The translations under genes were made by a program, and so were the position numbers. Under the pieces are notes generated by a model that had not been told where the DNA came from, made no database searches, and was given only the letters and a program-made list of their open reading frames with translations. From Arthrobacter sp. DNA4 (lineage in GTDB: Bacteria; Actinomycetota; Actinomycetes; Actinomycetales; Micrococcaceae): 64,000 nucleotides of DNA. The DNA lies in assembly GCF_024362385.1 (NCBI RefSeq), contig NZ_CP101466.1, forward strand, positions 3,720,001-3,784,000. Direction: 5' to 3'. Positions 41,233 through 49,631 of the stretch are shown piece after piece (positions within the stretch are counted from its first letter, which is position 1; each line of letters starts with the position of its first letter).

Positions 41233-42182
41233 TCCAGGGCATCAGCGACCTGATCGGGCGCGCCATCAAGTCACAGGCAACGTTCGCCGAACTTGGCGTC
41301 CCGTGGGCCGGGGCCCTCCCGCCGGTCCGGGCGCTGGCCTTGGATGGCCGGCCGGTGGCGGACTACCAGGACGGCAGCCACATCCGCGCCGTATCCTCCC
41401 CGCGCCCCTACCTGCACCCTGTCCGGACCCTCGGCGGCACTGTGGTCACGGACCACATGCCGCTGGACCACGTGTGGCATCTGGGTGTTGGGGTGGCACT
41501 GCAGGACGTGGACGGCGTCAATTTCTGGGGCGGACGCACCTATACGCGGGAGGCCGGGCAGTACATCTGGCGCCCGGACCACGGCAGCATCACGGCCACC
41601 GCTTCACAGCAGACCGACGACAGCGACGGGCAAAAGGGCAGGCTCCAGGAGACCCTGGAGTGGAACGGCCCCGACGGCTCCCCCGTCCTGGTGGAGGAAC
41701 GCACCTGGGCGTGGTCCGCCGTCGCGCCTTCCATCTGGCGGTTGTCCGTGGACTTTGCCCTGTCCCCCGCGGGGGACAAGCCCGTCAGCCTGGGCAGCCC
41801 GGGCTCCAACGGCCGCTTCGAGGGCGGCTACGGCGGCTTCTTCTGGCGCCTCCCGGCGTGCGGGGAAGCGGCGGTGTGGACGCAGGCCGGCAGCGGCGAG
41901 TCAAAGACCCACGGCAGCGTCACGCGCTGGCTCGCTTGGTCCGGAAGGTTCGACGGCGGGCCGGTCACCTTGGTGTTCGTCGCCCCGGAAGGCTGCACGG
42001 ACCCGTGGTTTGTCCGTGTGGAGGGCTACCCCGGCGTGGGACAGTCGCTCGCCTGGGACAGTCCCGTCTTGGCCCGGCCGGGAAACCCGGTACGGCGGCA
42101 CATCACCGTTTTCGTGGCCGACGGAATCCTGGCCACCGCCGACGTAGAAGCGCTAATTAACCAACAGGGGGACCCGTCATGA
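41229..42182 (+). CDS. Oxidoreductase C-terminus plus DUF6807 (PmoA-like) domain, second part of frameshifted gene
   Basis: From GTG 41229 this frame gives 317 residues. The first 30 or so (ISDLIGRAIKSQATFAELGVPWA) are the end of the oxidoreductase domain, matching the paralog at 23447 (HATFSEIGLPWA). The rest is a DUF6807/PmoA-like beta-sandwich: SSPRPYLHPVRTLGGTVVTDHMPLDHVWHLGVGVALQDVDGVNFWGG. The intact ancestor was therefore an oxidoreductase-DUF6807 fusion of about 680 residues. It may now be a pseudogene, two coupled polypeptides, or reflect a sequence error. It overlaps the next gene by ATGA. Confidence 0.7.
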   Translation: MIQGISDLIGRAIKSQATFAELGVPWAGALPPVRALALDGRPVADYQDGSHIRAVSSPRPYLHPVRTLGGTVVTDHMPLDHVWHLGVGVALQDVDGVNFWGGRTYTREAGQYIWRPDHGSITATASQQTDDSDGQKGRLQETLEWNGPDGSPVLVEERTWAWSAVAPSIWRLSVDFALSPAGDKPVSLGSPGSNGRFEGGYGGFFWRLPACGEAAVWTQAGSGESKTHGSVTRWLAWSGRFDGGPVTLVFVAPEGCTDPWFVRVEGYPGVGQSLAWDSPVLARPGNPVRRHITVFVADGILATADVEALINQQGDPS

Positions 42183-43294
42183 CGCAAACAACAACCACAG
42201 CCGCTCCCCCGAAGGAGGCACGGCGGCCGCCGGGCTCAAGGACGGACCGCACCATCAAGCGCCGCCGCGTCCTGGACATCCTGGACGCGGCCGGGCGGGA
42301 CTCCCTGCTCCTGACCTCCAACACTGCCCTGACGTGGTACCTGGACGGCAGCCGCGTGCACGTCAGCCTGGCCGTCGACCCCATCGCAGCCCTCCTGGTG
42401 GACCGCGACGGCGACCACCTGGTGACGTTCAACAATGAGGCCGGGCGGATCGCGGCCGAAGAGCTTCCAGCCCAGGTCAACCTGCACACCGTGCCCTGGT
42501 ACGGCAACCTGCACCAGACCGCCGCGGCCCTCGGAAGCAGTTCCCGGCCGCCGCTCGCGGAAGCGGACGTCACAGCGCAACTGCGCGCTGCCCGCCAGCA
42601 GCTCCTCCCGGCCGAGAGCGCGCGGTACTCCCAGCTCAGCGCCGAGCTGGCTGCCATGATGACGGACGTTCTTTCCGCAGCGCGCCCGGAGACCACCGAG
42701 TTCGAACTCGTCTCGGCGCTGGCCGCCCGCGTGGTGGCGGCCGGCGCGGAGCCGCTGGTACTCCTGTGCAACGGCAGCTCCCGCAGCGATTTCCGGCACC
42801 CTTTGGCCACCCACGCCCCGCTGGGCCGTCGTGCCATGGCCGTGGTGTGCGCCCGCCGGGACGGCCTGGTGGCCAACATCACCCGCTGGATCAGGTTCGA
42901 CGCCGGCACCCCGAAAGAGCGCGACGCCGAGGCCCGTATCGCGGCCGTGGAAGCGGACATCTTCGATGCCACGGTCCCCGGGGCGCGCCTGGACAGAATC
43001 TTTGCCGAAATCCAGGCAGCGTACGCCCGGCACGGCTTCGGGGCGGACCAGTGGGAGCAGCATCACCAGGGCGGACCGGCCGGGTACGCGGGGCGTGATC
43101 CCAGGGTGACGTCTGCGGTGACCGACACTGTGGTGCTGGACCAGGCCTTCACCTGGAACCCGTCAGGCCCCGGCGTCAAGATCGAAGACACCGTCCAGCT
43201 GACAGAGTCCGGCCTCCGCGTCCTGACGGTGGACCCGCGCTGGCCCGTAAGCACCGTCAACGGGCTGGAGCGGCCGGTGACGCTGCAGCTGTAG
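42179..43294 (+). CDS. M24 metallopeptidase-family protein lacking most metal ligands
   Basis: A 371-residue creatinase/Xaa-Pro-peptidase fold protein with an N-terminal creatinase-like domain (ALTWYLDGSRVHVSLAVDPIAALLV) and a pita-bread C-terminal domain. His in EQHHQGGPAGYAGRDP and Glu in KIEDTVQL are kept. Where active enzymes have Asp-Asp, it has ARRDGLVANITRW, with Asn233 in place of the second Asp and Val at the first, and Arg347 replaces the last Glu. It is probably not a peptidase; it may bind or rearrange a sugar acid. Similar degenerate M24 genes accompany carbohydrate operons. Last gene of the operon from 37639. Confidence 0.75.
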   Translation: MTQTTTTAAPPKEARRPPGSRTDRTIKRRRVLDILDAAGRDSLLLTSNTALTWYLDGSRVHVSLAVDPIAALLVDRDGDHLVTFNNEAGRIAAEELPAQVNLHTVPWYGNLHQTAAALGSSSRPPLAEADVTAQLRAARQQLLPAESARYSQLSAELAAMMTDVLSAARPETTEFELVSALAARVVAAGAEPLVLLCNGSSRSDFRHPLATHAPLGRRAMAVVCARRDGLVANITRWIRFDAGTPKERDAEARIAAVEADIFDATVPGARLDRIFAEIQAAYARHGFGADQWEQHHQGGPAGYAGRDPRVTSAVTDTVVLDQAFTWNPSGPGVKIEDTVQLTESGLRVLTVDPRWPVSTVNGLERPVTLQL

Positions 43295-43317
43295 TAAACG
43301 AGTTTCCCGGGCAGCAG

Positions 43318-43349
43318 AAAACCCCGGAGCCGAAAGGCTCCGGGGTTTT
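43318..43349. terminator. Strong bidirectional terminator with GAAA loop
   Basis: A perfect 14-bp stem (43318-43331 with 43336-43349) with a GAAA tetraloop, A-run on the left and T-run on the right, between convergent operons. Confidence 0.93.
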
Positions 43350-43358
43350 CTTCGTTAG

Positions 43359-44810
43359 CTAAGGAAGCTGCAGTTCCCCGTCCACCCGGCGCGGGATGCG
43401 CAGCGGGTTGTCCTCGCGCAGTGCCGGGTGCAGCACGCTTTCCGGGGCGTCCTGGTAGGCCACGGGGCGCTGGAACCTGCGGACCGCCGTCGCACCCACC
43501 GAGGTGAACAGCGACGTGGTGGCGGGGTAGGGGCCGCCGTGCTGCTGGGCCCAGTTCACGGCCACGCCCGTGGGCCAGCCTTCGAACAGCACGCGTCCGG
43601 CCAGCCCGGAGAGCTGCTCCACCAAGGCCTTTATATCCTCGCCCTGCTCGCTGTGGAGCGTTGCCGTGAGGCTTCCGGGGACCTTGGCCAGAACGGCAGC
43701 CAGCTCCTCCCGGTCCTTGTACTCGATGAGGATGGTGGTGGGTCCGAAGCATTCCTCCAGCAGCTGCTCCGGGTTTTCCAGGACTTTGGCGGCACTGGTG
43801 CAAAAGGCCACCGGAGCGGCGCCGTTGGCCACGGCGTCCTGGTCCACGCTGCCGCTGACCACGTCCACGCCCTCCACCGATGCGAAGCTGCGCAGCCCCT
43901 CGGGGTAGGCTTCCGCGATCCTGCTGGTCAGCATGCCGTGCGCCGGTTTGTCCTTGGCGGCCTCCGCCACTTGTGCCGCGAACCCCGTCCCGGCGGGTAT
44001 GAACACGAGGCCGGGCTTGGTGCAGAACTGGCCCGCTCCGAGGGTGAAGGAGCCGGTCAGCCCCGCGGCAAGTTCCGCGGAGCGCGCCTGAAGTGCCGCC
44101 GCCGTGATGACCACGGGGTTCAGGCTGCCCAGCTCGCCGTAGAACGGGATGGGGTCCGGGCGTGAGGTGGCAAGGTCGAACAGGGCACGGCCGCCGGGAA
44201 TGGACCCGGTGAAGCCCACGGCCTTGATGGCAGGGTCCTGAACCAGGGCGCTGCCCACCTCGCGGCCGCTGACCAGCGCGAACAGGCCCTCGGGTGCGCC
44301 CGCGCCGCGCAGGGCCCCGGCCACGATTTCAGCGGTGCGCTCCGACAGGCGCAGGTGGCCGGAGTGCGCCTTGACGATCACGGAGCAGCCGACGGCGAGG
44401 GCTGAGGCGGTGTCTCCGCCGGCCACGGAGAAGGCGAACGGGAAGTTTGATGCAGAGAAGACGGCAACCGGGCCGATGGGCTTGAGGATCCGGCGGAGGT
44501 CCGGCTTTGGCGGGGTGGCTGACGGATCCGCGTGGTCGATGATGGCCTCCAGGTAGGAGCCCTCGGTAATCACGCGGGCGAACAGGCGCAGCTGCCCCGT
44601 GGTCCGGGCCACCTCCCCCGTGAGGCGCGGCGCCCCCAGGCTGGTCTCGGCGTCAGCGATGTCCACCAGCTCGGCGGCGTTGGCATCCAGGGCGTCCGCT
44701 ACCGCCTTCAGCCAGCCGGCGCGTTCGGCGTCGGTCGCCGCGGCGGAGGTCCTGGCGGCTTCCGTGGCGGCAGCGGTGAGCTCGGACAGGGAAAGGGTTG
44801 CAGTTGTCAC
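43359..44810 (-). CDS. 2-oxoglutarate semialdehyde (2,5-dioxovalerate) dehydrogenase
   Basis: A 483-residue NAD(P)-dependent aldehyde dehydrogenase with the motifs of the KGSADH subgroup: VFSASNFPFAFSVAGGDTASALA, VGFTGSIPGGRALFD, catalytic Glu in YGELGSLNPV and catalytic Cys in GAGQFCTKPG. It oxidises 2-oxoglutarate semialdehyde to 2-oxoglutarate, the last step of oxidative hexuronate breakdown. It is the last gene of the operon with uronate dehydrogenase-, cycloisomerase- and KdgD-like genes. Start GTG 44810; a longer frame from 44948 overlaps the upstream gene. Confidence 0.88.
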   Translation of the reverse strand: MTTATLSLSELTAAATEAARTSAAATDAERAGWLKAVADALDANAAELVDIADAETSLGAPRLTGEVARTTGQLRLFARVITEGSYLEAIIDHADPSATPPKPDLRRILKPIGPVAVFSASNFPFAFSVAGGDTASALAVGCSVIVKAHSGHLRLSERTAEIVAGALRGAGAPEGLFALVSGREVGSALVQDPAIKAVGFTGSIPGGRALFDLATSRPDPIPFYGELGSLNPVVITAAALQARSAELAAGLTGSFTLGAGQFCTKPGLVFIPAGTGFAAQVAEAAKDKPAHGMLTSRIAEAYPEGLRSFASVEGVDVVSGSVDQDAVANGAAPVAFCTSAAKVLENPEQLLEECFGPTTILIEYKDREELAAVLAKVPGSLTATLHSEQGEDIKALVEQLSGLAGRVLFEGWPTGVAVNWAQQHGGPYPATTSLFTSVGATAVRRFQRPVAYQDAPESVLHPALREDNPLRIPRRVDGELQLP

Positions 44811-44847
44811 GTCAGGTACCTGTTCGTCGTCGTACGGAAAATAGTGG

Positions 44848-45951
44848 TTACAGAGCGTCCCGGAAGCGGAGCCCCAGCCCCTGCCGGTCCACCGTCGCCA
44901 GCCTGCTGTTGGTGAACCGGACCGGTGACGGGCCAGCCAGGAGGCCAAGCTGCTCGAAGGATGCCTCCTCGACGTCCTCCACCATGGTGGGCTCCGCCAG
45001 GGTCAGGGCCAGCTGCCCGGACAGTTCCGGCAGCAGGTGCGGCATGACCTTGATGCTGTGGGTCCGTGCCAGCTCCACGATCCGCCGGAACGGGGTGATG
45101 CCACCCACCCTGATGATGTTGGGCTGGATAATGTCCACCGCCTCGGCCTCAATGAAATCGCGGAACCGGTAAATGGTGTGCAGGTTTTCGCCCAAGGCTA
45201 TGGGCACCGGCGAGTGTTTCCGCAGCCTCCGGTAGGCCCAGAGGTCGTCCGCGCGGAGGGGTTCCTCCAGCCAGTCCAGCCCGTACCCGGCGAGGACCTC
45301 CAGGGCGCGGAGCGTGGTGGGCAGGTCCCACCTCTGGTTCGCATCTATCATGAGCCGGCGGTCAGGGCCCAGCACGGTGCGGACGGCGGCGACCCGTTCT
45401 GCGTCCTCGCGGAGGTCCGGCTTGCCCACCTTGATTTTCACGGCGCGGTGGCCTGCGGCGACCCAGCGTTCGGTCTGCGCCACGAGCTCCTCCAGGGTGT
45501 AGTGCAGGTTCACCCCGGAGCCGTACACCTCCACCGAGTCCTGCCGCTGGCCGATGAAGCCGGTCACCGAGGTGCCGGCACTGCGGGCCTGCACATCCCA
45601 GAGGGCAAGATCCACGCCCGCCATGGCGATCGTGGTGAGACCGCCCCCGCCGGCCTCGTGCAGCCGCTTCCACAACGCGTCCCACACCGTCTCCGGATTC
45701 GCCGGAAGGCCGGTTACAAAGGGGGCGATGTCGCAGTCCAGCAGCGCCTTGACCGCCTGGGGGCCGATGGTAGGTGTCCAGGAGAAGCCAAAGCCCGTGC
45801 CGCCGTCGTCCGTGTAAAGCTCGGTGGCGATCACGTGGTTTTCCGGCGCCTCGACGCCCCAGCTGCGGCGCAGCGGAACGGTGAGGAGCCGGGTGGTCAG
45901 CCCGGTGATGCGGGGAACGGTGCGGACGGTTTCCGCCGCCGGGGCGCTCAT
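44848..45951 (-). CDS. Enolase-superfamily enzyme (galactarolactone cycloisomerase or galactarate dehydratase candidate)
   Basis: A 367-residue mandelate racemase/muconate lactonising group enzyme. The capping domain covers residues 1-120; the barrel has KIKVGKP (catalytic Lys pair), LMIDANQRW, WLEEPL and ALGEN (three metal ligands), and VMPHLLPE (catalytic His), so the active site is complete. Between a uronate dehydrogenase-like and a KdgD-like gene, the expected job is conversion of galactaro-1,4-lactone or galactarate to 5-keto-4-deoxyglucarate. Sequence alone does not choose between them. Its stop is followed 37 bases later by the aldehyde dehydrogenase start. Confidence 0.82.
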   Translation of the reverse strand: MSAPAAETVRTVPRITGLTTRLLTVPLRRSWGVEAPENHVIATELYTDDGGTGFGFSWTPTIGPQAVKALLDCDIAPFVTGLPANPETVWDALWKRLHEAGGGGLTTIAMAGVDLALWDVQARSAGTSVTGFIGQRQDSVEVYGSGVNLHYTLEELVAQTERWVAAGHRAVKIKVGKPDLREDAERVAAVRTVLGPDRRLMIDANQRWDLPTTLRALEVLAGYGLDWLEEPLRADDLWAYRRLRKHSPVPIALGENLHTIYRFRDFIEAEAVDIIQPNIIRVGGITPFRRIVELARTHSIKVMPHLLPELSGQLALTLAEPTMVEDVEEASFEQLGLLAGPSPVRFTNSRLATVDRQGLGLRFRDAL

Positions 45952-46856
45952 CAGCGGCCGGCCAGCTCGTGGCCCCTGGCGAGGATAGCTTTCAGTTCAA
46001 CCAGTTGCTCCTCGCTGGGATCCACCAGCGGCGGCCGGACGGATCCAACCGGCAGTCCGGCCAGGCGCAGGCCGGCCTTGATCAGGGAAACGCCGAACCC
46101 GGGGGTCTGGTCGCGGAGGCGTACGAGGGGTGCGTAAAAGCCCTCGAGCAGGGCGTTGCGGCGGTCCTCGTCCCCGGATACGTAGGCGTCGTAGTAGGCC
46201 TTGGCGATTTCCGGGGCCATGGCGAACGCTGCCGAGGAGTAGAGCGGGATGCCCAGTCCCCGGTAGGCGCCCTGCGTCAGCTCGGCGGTGAGCAGGCCGT
46301 TGAAGAACGCGAAGTCTTCCCGACCGGAGGCCCTTACCGCGGAGACGATCTCCTGGGCCAGGCCCACATCGCCCAGGCCGTCCTTGAAGCCGATGACCTT
46401 CGGATTGGCAGCGAGCTTGGCCATGGATGCGGCCGTGAATTTGGCGTTGCCGCGGTGGTAGACGATGACCGGGAGGCTGCTGGCATTGGCCACGGCCTCG
46501 ATGTAGGCCACCAGCCCGTCAGTGGGTCCGGTCACCAGGTACGGCGGGAGTACCAGGAGGGCGTCCGCGCCGGCCTCCTCGGCGGCGCGGGCAGCGGCGA
46601 GCGCGTGGCCCAAGGGTCCGCCGGCACCGGCCACTACGGGAACTTTTCCGGCGACAACCTCCACGGCGGCCGCCACCACGGTGCGGAGCTCTTCGATGCT
46701 GAGGGCATGGAATTCGCCAGTTCCGCAGGCGGGGAACACGCCGCCGGGGCCGAAGGGCAGCCGGGAGCCGATGTGTTCCTTGAGCAGTTCCACGTCAACG
46801 GCGCCTTCGGCCGTGAACGGGGTGACAGGGAAGAACAGTACGCCGTCGAATTTCAT
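45951..46856 (-). CDS. kdgD: 5-dehydro-4-deoxyglucarate dehydratase
   Basis: A 301-residue class I aldolase-like (DHDPS family) TIM barrel that dehydrates and decarboxylates 5-keto-4-deoxyglucarate to 2-oxoglutarate semialdehyde. Seen: FFPVTPFTAEG, GVFPACGTGEFHALS (phosphate-loop equivalent, GTGEF being typical of KdgD), VIVYHRGN (catalytic Tyr) and VIGFKDGLGD (Schiff-base Lys). Its TGA shares a base with the next ATG, and its own ATG overlaps the upstream gene by ATGA. Confidence 0.9.
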   Translation of the reverse strand: MKFDGVLFFPVTPFTAEGAVDVELLKEHIGSRLPFGPGGVFPACGTGEFHALSIEELRTVVAAAVEVVAGKVPVVAGAGGPLGHALAAARAAEEAGADALLVLPPYLVTGPTDGLVAYIEAVANASSLPVIVYHRGNAKFTAASMAKLAANPKVIGFKDGLGDVGLAQEIVSAVRASGREDFAFFNGLLTAELTQGAYRGLGIPLYSSAAFAMAPEIAKAYYDAYVSGDEDRRNALLEGFYAPLVRLRDQTPGFGVSLIKAGLRLAGLPVGSVRPPLVDPSEEQLVELKAILARGHELAGR

Positions 46857-47809
46857 GGTGTCTCCTTGCCTCCGCCGCCGGCGGTAACCAGGGCAGTGGC
46901 CTCGTCGTTGAGGGTGGACTTCAGTTCGGTGCGCCAGCTGCGCCTGGGTTGCCAGCCCAGCAGTTCCTGGGCCTTGGCTATGGAAAAAGCGGGGCTGGTG
47001 CCGGTCAGGCCGGAGCTCAACGCCTCACTTCCCGGGAGGAAGGTGGGCATCAGCTCCGCGAGCGGCGCCGTTGCGAGCGCGTCGGCTGCCCCCACGAAGA
47101 AGGTTTCCCCGTTGGGAATGTCTTCCATCTTCTGCAGCAGCACGTCCAGGAAGTCCGCCACGTCCCGCGCATCCACATAGTTGAACAGGGCCGGCGCGGA
47201 GAGGGCGGGGTCGGCGAGGCGTTCGGCCAGGGTGTGCCCCTGCTGCGTCGGGGCCCCTTCCCATTCTTCCGGCGAGATCACAAAGCAGGGCCGGAACGCT
47301 GCATAGCGGATCTTCTCCCCCTGGGCGGCGGCGAACATCTGCACGGTTTGTTCGGCAATGTGCTTGGACAGCGCGTACGCGTTCCAGGGCTTTGGCGGCG
47401 TGCGCTCGTCCAGCGGGAGTGACGGCGGCAGCCAACCGGCCGGGCAGCCGTAACCAAGGACGGTGGGGCTGCTGGCGGTAACCACCTTGGGGACGCCCAG
47501 CTCCGTCGCCGCACTGATGACGGCGAAGGCTAGCCGGGTGTTGGTGGCGAAGATGACGTCCTCGGGCGCACTGAACGGTACGGCGATCGCCGCAAGGTGG
47601 ATGACGGCGTCGGGCGTTGAGGCCCCTATCAGCCGCAACGCCTCACCCGGGGCAAGCAGGTCGGCGGTTTCCTGCACGACGCCGGACGGCAGCAGTTCCG
47701 CGGGCACGGCCTCGCGGTCCACCGAGATGACGTGATGGCCGGCCTGGGCCAGCCCGGCCACCACGCTGCGGCCCAGGCGGCCGGAACCGCCGGTGACTAA
47801 AATCCTCAT
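46853..47809 (-). CDS. NAD-dependent epimerase/dehydratase-family protein, probable uronate dehydrogenase
   Basis: A 318-residue extended short-chain dehydrogenase: MRILVTGGSGRLGRSV (nucleotide loop), IHLAAIAVPF, VTASSPTVLGYG and the catalytic YALSK. It is longer than characterised uronate dehydrogenases (about 265-270 residues), with extra C-terminal residues, so it could instead be a UDP-sugar epimerase-type enzyme. Uronate dehydrogenase is favoured because the next three genes give the complete downstream oxidative galacturonate route and no other uronate-oxidising enzyme is present. Confidence 0.72.
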   Translation of the reverse strand: MRILVTGGSGRLGRSVVAGLAQAGHHVISVDREAVPAELLPSGVVQETADLLAPGEALRLIGASTPDAVIHLAAIAVPFSAPEDVIFATNTRLAFAVISAATELGVPKVVTASSPTVLGYGCPAGWLPPSLPLDERTPPKPWNAYALSKHIAEQTVQMFAAAQGEKIRYAAFRPCFVISPEEWEGAPTQQGHTLAERLADPALSAPALFNYVDARDVADFLDVLLQKMEDIPNGETFFVGAADALATAPLAELMPTFLPGSEALSSGLTGTSPAFSIAKAQELLGWQPRRSWRTELKSTLNDEATALVTAGGGGKETP

Positions 47810-47819
47810 GGTCTTTCCC

Positions 47820-49277
47820 TTACTTGCCGCGGCGGAGGTCGACGCCGAGGTCCAGGTCCTCGACCCGGACGGGCAGGGACGTTTCAAGCGAGCGGTTGCC
47901 GGCGATCCCCACCGACACCGAACGCAGCCCGTCCAGGTAGCCGGACGGACGGCCCAGGGGGTCCTCGCCCGGTCCGTTGAAGAGATCCGACAGGAGCAGC
48001 TCGTCACCGCCGCCATGGCCGCCCTCACCGTTGATGATCGGGACCTCGTAAGCGGCCTCCCAGTGGCGCTGGACCACCAGGCGCTCGCCGTTGCGGCGGA
48101 CGGCGTCCTCTTCCTCAACCGGGGTTGCGGACGGGTCCACCACGGTTTTCTTGTCCGTGCTGTGCAGGACGGCGGCACGTTCCACCACTTCAAGTTCTGC
48201 GCGGCCTTCGGTGCCGTTGACCGCCACCCGGTAGCCTTCCCACGGGCTGTGGGCATTCAGTGAGTAGCTCAGGCGCGGTCCGCCCTGGTATTCCACCACC
48301 AGGGCCAGGTTGTCCTCGATGGTGATGCCGCCGGTGAAGACATCCTGGTCGCGGCGGTAGCCGTCGTAGTGTTCGTTATCCAGGAACAGGGCCTTGAGCC
48401 GCTCGTCCTCCCTCAGGTCAAGCGCGAAGGGGTCCTTGGCGCCGGCGGGGGCATCGGCGTCGGGCGTTCCACGTTCCGGGCGTGGGCCAAGGCCGCGCTC
48501 GGCGGCGTTCTTGTCGCCGTAAAACTTAAGGCCGCCGGAGGCGAAGACCCGCTCGGGCACGTCGTCGATCCACCAGTTGACCAGGTCGAAGTGGTGGGAC
48601 GCCTTGTGGATGAGGAGGCCGCCGGAGTTCTTCTTTTCGCGGTGCCAGCGGCGGAAGTAGTCCGCGCCGTGCACGGTGTCCAGGACCCAGCTGAAGTCGA
48701 TGGAGGTGATCTTGCCGATCACGCCGCTCTGGATGATTTCCTTGAGCGCGCTGTTGCGTGGCGAGTAGCGGTAGTTGAAGGTGACCACCACGTTGCGGCC
48801 GGTCTCGTGGACGGCCTGGACGATGCGGCGGCAGCTTTCGGCGTCGATGGTCAGGGGCTTTTCGACGACGACGTCCGCGCCGGCCCGGAGCCCCTCCACG
48901 ATGTAGTCGGCGTGCGTGTAGTCCGGCGTGGTGACGATGATGCGGTCGATGTTGTTCGCCTGGACGAAACCGGTGAGCTGGGCGGGATCGAACGACGCCA
49001 CTGGCCCGGGCGCGCCCAGTTCCTGGATGAGCTTCTGGTAGAACTCCACGCGTCCCGGGTTCACGTCCGAGAAGGCCACCAGCTCAGCGGTGTCAGCGTG
49101 CTTGCCGTAGATGGCACGGATGTACATCTCGGAACGGCCGCCGGTGCCGATCAGGGCAATCCGGGCTTTCCCGCCTTTCCGGGTGGCGGTGCCTGCAGCG
49201 GTAGCGGTCTCAGCGCCGGCGGCACTGCCGGCCTCTGAAGCAGCGGCGGCCGGCGTGGTCTCGGCTGTGTTGACCAT
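47820..49277 (-). CDS. Gfo/Idh/MocA family oxidoreductase
   Basis: A 485-residue oxidoreductase with an Ala/Thr-rich N-terminal tail (about 35 residues), a Rossmann domain (RIALIGTGGRSEMYIRAIYG), the EKP motif (VVVEKPLTID) and a long C-terminal domain with NSGGLLIHKASHHFDLVNWWIDD. SGGLLIHKASHHFD is typical of glycoside-modifying Gfo/Idh/MocA proteins. It is first in the galacturonate operon; the promoter carries an 18-bp LacI-type operator about 85 bases upstream. Substrate not known; it may prepare a uronate-containing disaccharide. Confidence 0.85.
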   Translation of the reverse strand: MVNTAETTPAAAASEAGSAAGAETATAAGTATRKGGKARIALIGTGGRSEMYIRAIYGKHADTAELVAFSDVNPGRVEFYQKLIQELGAPGPVASFDPAQLTGFVQANNIDRIIVTTPDYTHADYIVEGLRAGADVVVEKPLTIDAESCRRIVQAVHETGRNVVVTFNYRYSPRNSALKEIIQSGVIGKITSIDFSWVLDTVHGADYFRRWHREKKNSGGLLIHKASHHFDLVNWWIDDVPERVFASGGLKFYGDKNAAERGLGPRPERGTPDADAPAGAKDPFALDLREDERLKALFLDNEHYDGYRRDQDVFTGGITIEDNLALVVEYQGGPRLSYSLNAHSPWEGYRVAVNGTEGRAELEVVERAAVLHSTDKKTVVDPSATPVEEEDAVRRNGERLVVQRHWEAAYEVPIINGEGGHGGGDELLLSDLFNGPGEDPLGRPSGYLDGLRSVSVGIAGNRSLETSLPVRVEDLDLGVDLRRGK

Positions 49278-49362
49278 TGGGGTCCCTTTCGAAAAAGCTC
49301 ATGTCCCGCGGTGGGGCGGCGGTGTTCCGGCGGCGGTACTGTGCTGCACCGTGGCGGAGGGC

Positions 49363-49380
49363 TGAGAAAGCGTTTTCTCA
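49363..49380. promoter_or_regulatory. 18-bp LacI-type operator TGAGAAAGCGTTTTCTCA
   Basis: A palindrome with only the central base pairs asymmetric, in the 354-base divergent region (49278-49631) between the galacturonate operon and its LacI gene. Apart from operators and promoters I see no gene in that region. Confidence 0.75.
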
Positions 49381-49440
49381 TTGCTCTATTAGAGTTTTAT
49401 CAACCTGTCGGCAGATCCGTCAACCACTTCCAGAAAAGGA

Positions 49441-49454
49441 AGAAAGCGGTTTCC
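49441..49454. promoter_or_regulatory. LacI-type operator copy AGAAAGCGGTTTCC (1)
   Basis: An exact 14-base repeat of the element at 49511-49524, 70 bases apart, i.e. close to seven helical turns, upstream of the LacI gene. Confidence 0.68.
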
Positions 49455-49510
49455 AGGCCTGCCGCCTGCGGCTCCGGTGCCTCCGCCGGGAAAACGGTCG
49501 GGAAAAGGAT

Positions 49511-49524
49511 AGAAAGCGGTTTCC
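49511..49524. promoter_or_regulatory. LacI-type operator copy AGAAAGCGGTTTCC (2)
   Basis: Identical to 49441-49454. It is followed by CGTATATG, which may contain the -10 element of the LacI gene, so autoregulation is likely. Confidence 0.68.
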
Positions 49525-49631
49525 CACTCCCGTATATGCTGTCTTTCAAAGCACCTGCCATGAAGGCCGGGCCCATCGGACGTCAAGCGTTCCCGGGGGC
49601 GCCGGCCGACGGCGCAAATGAAGGGTTCCCT

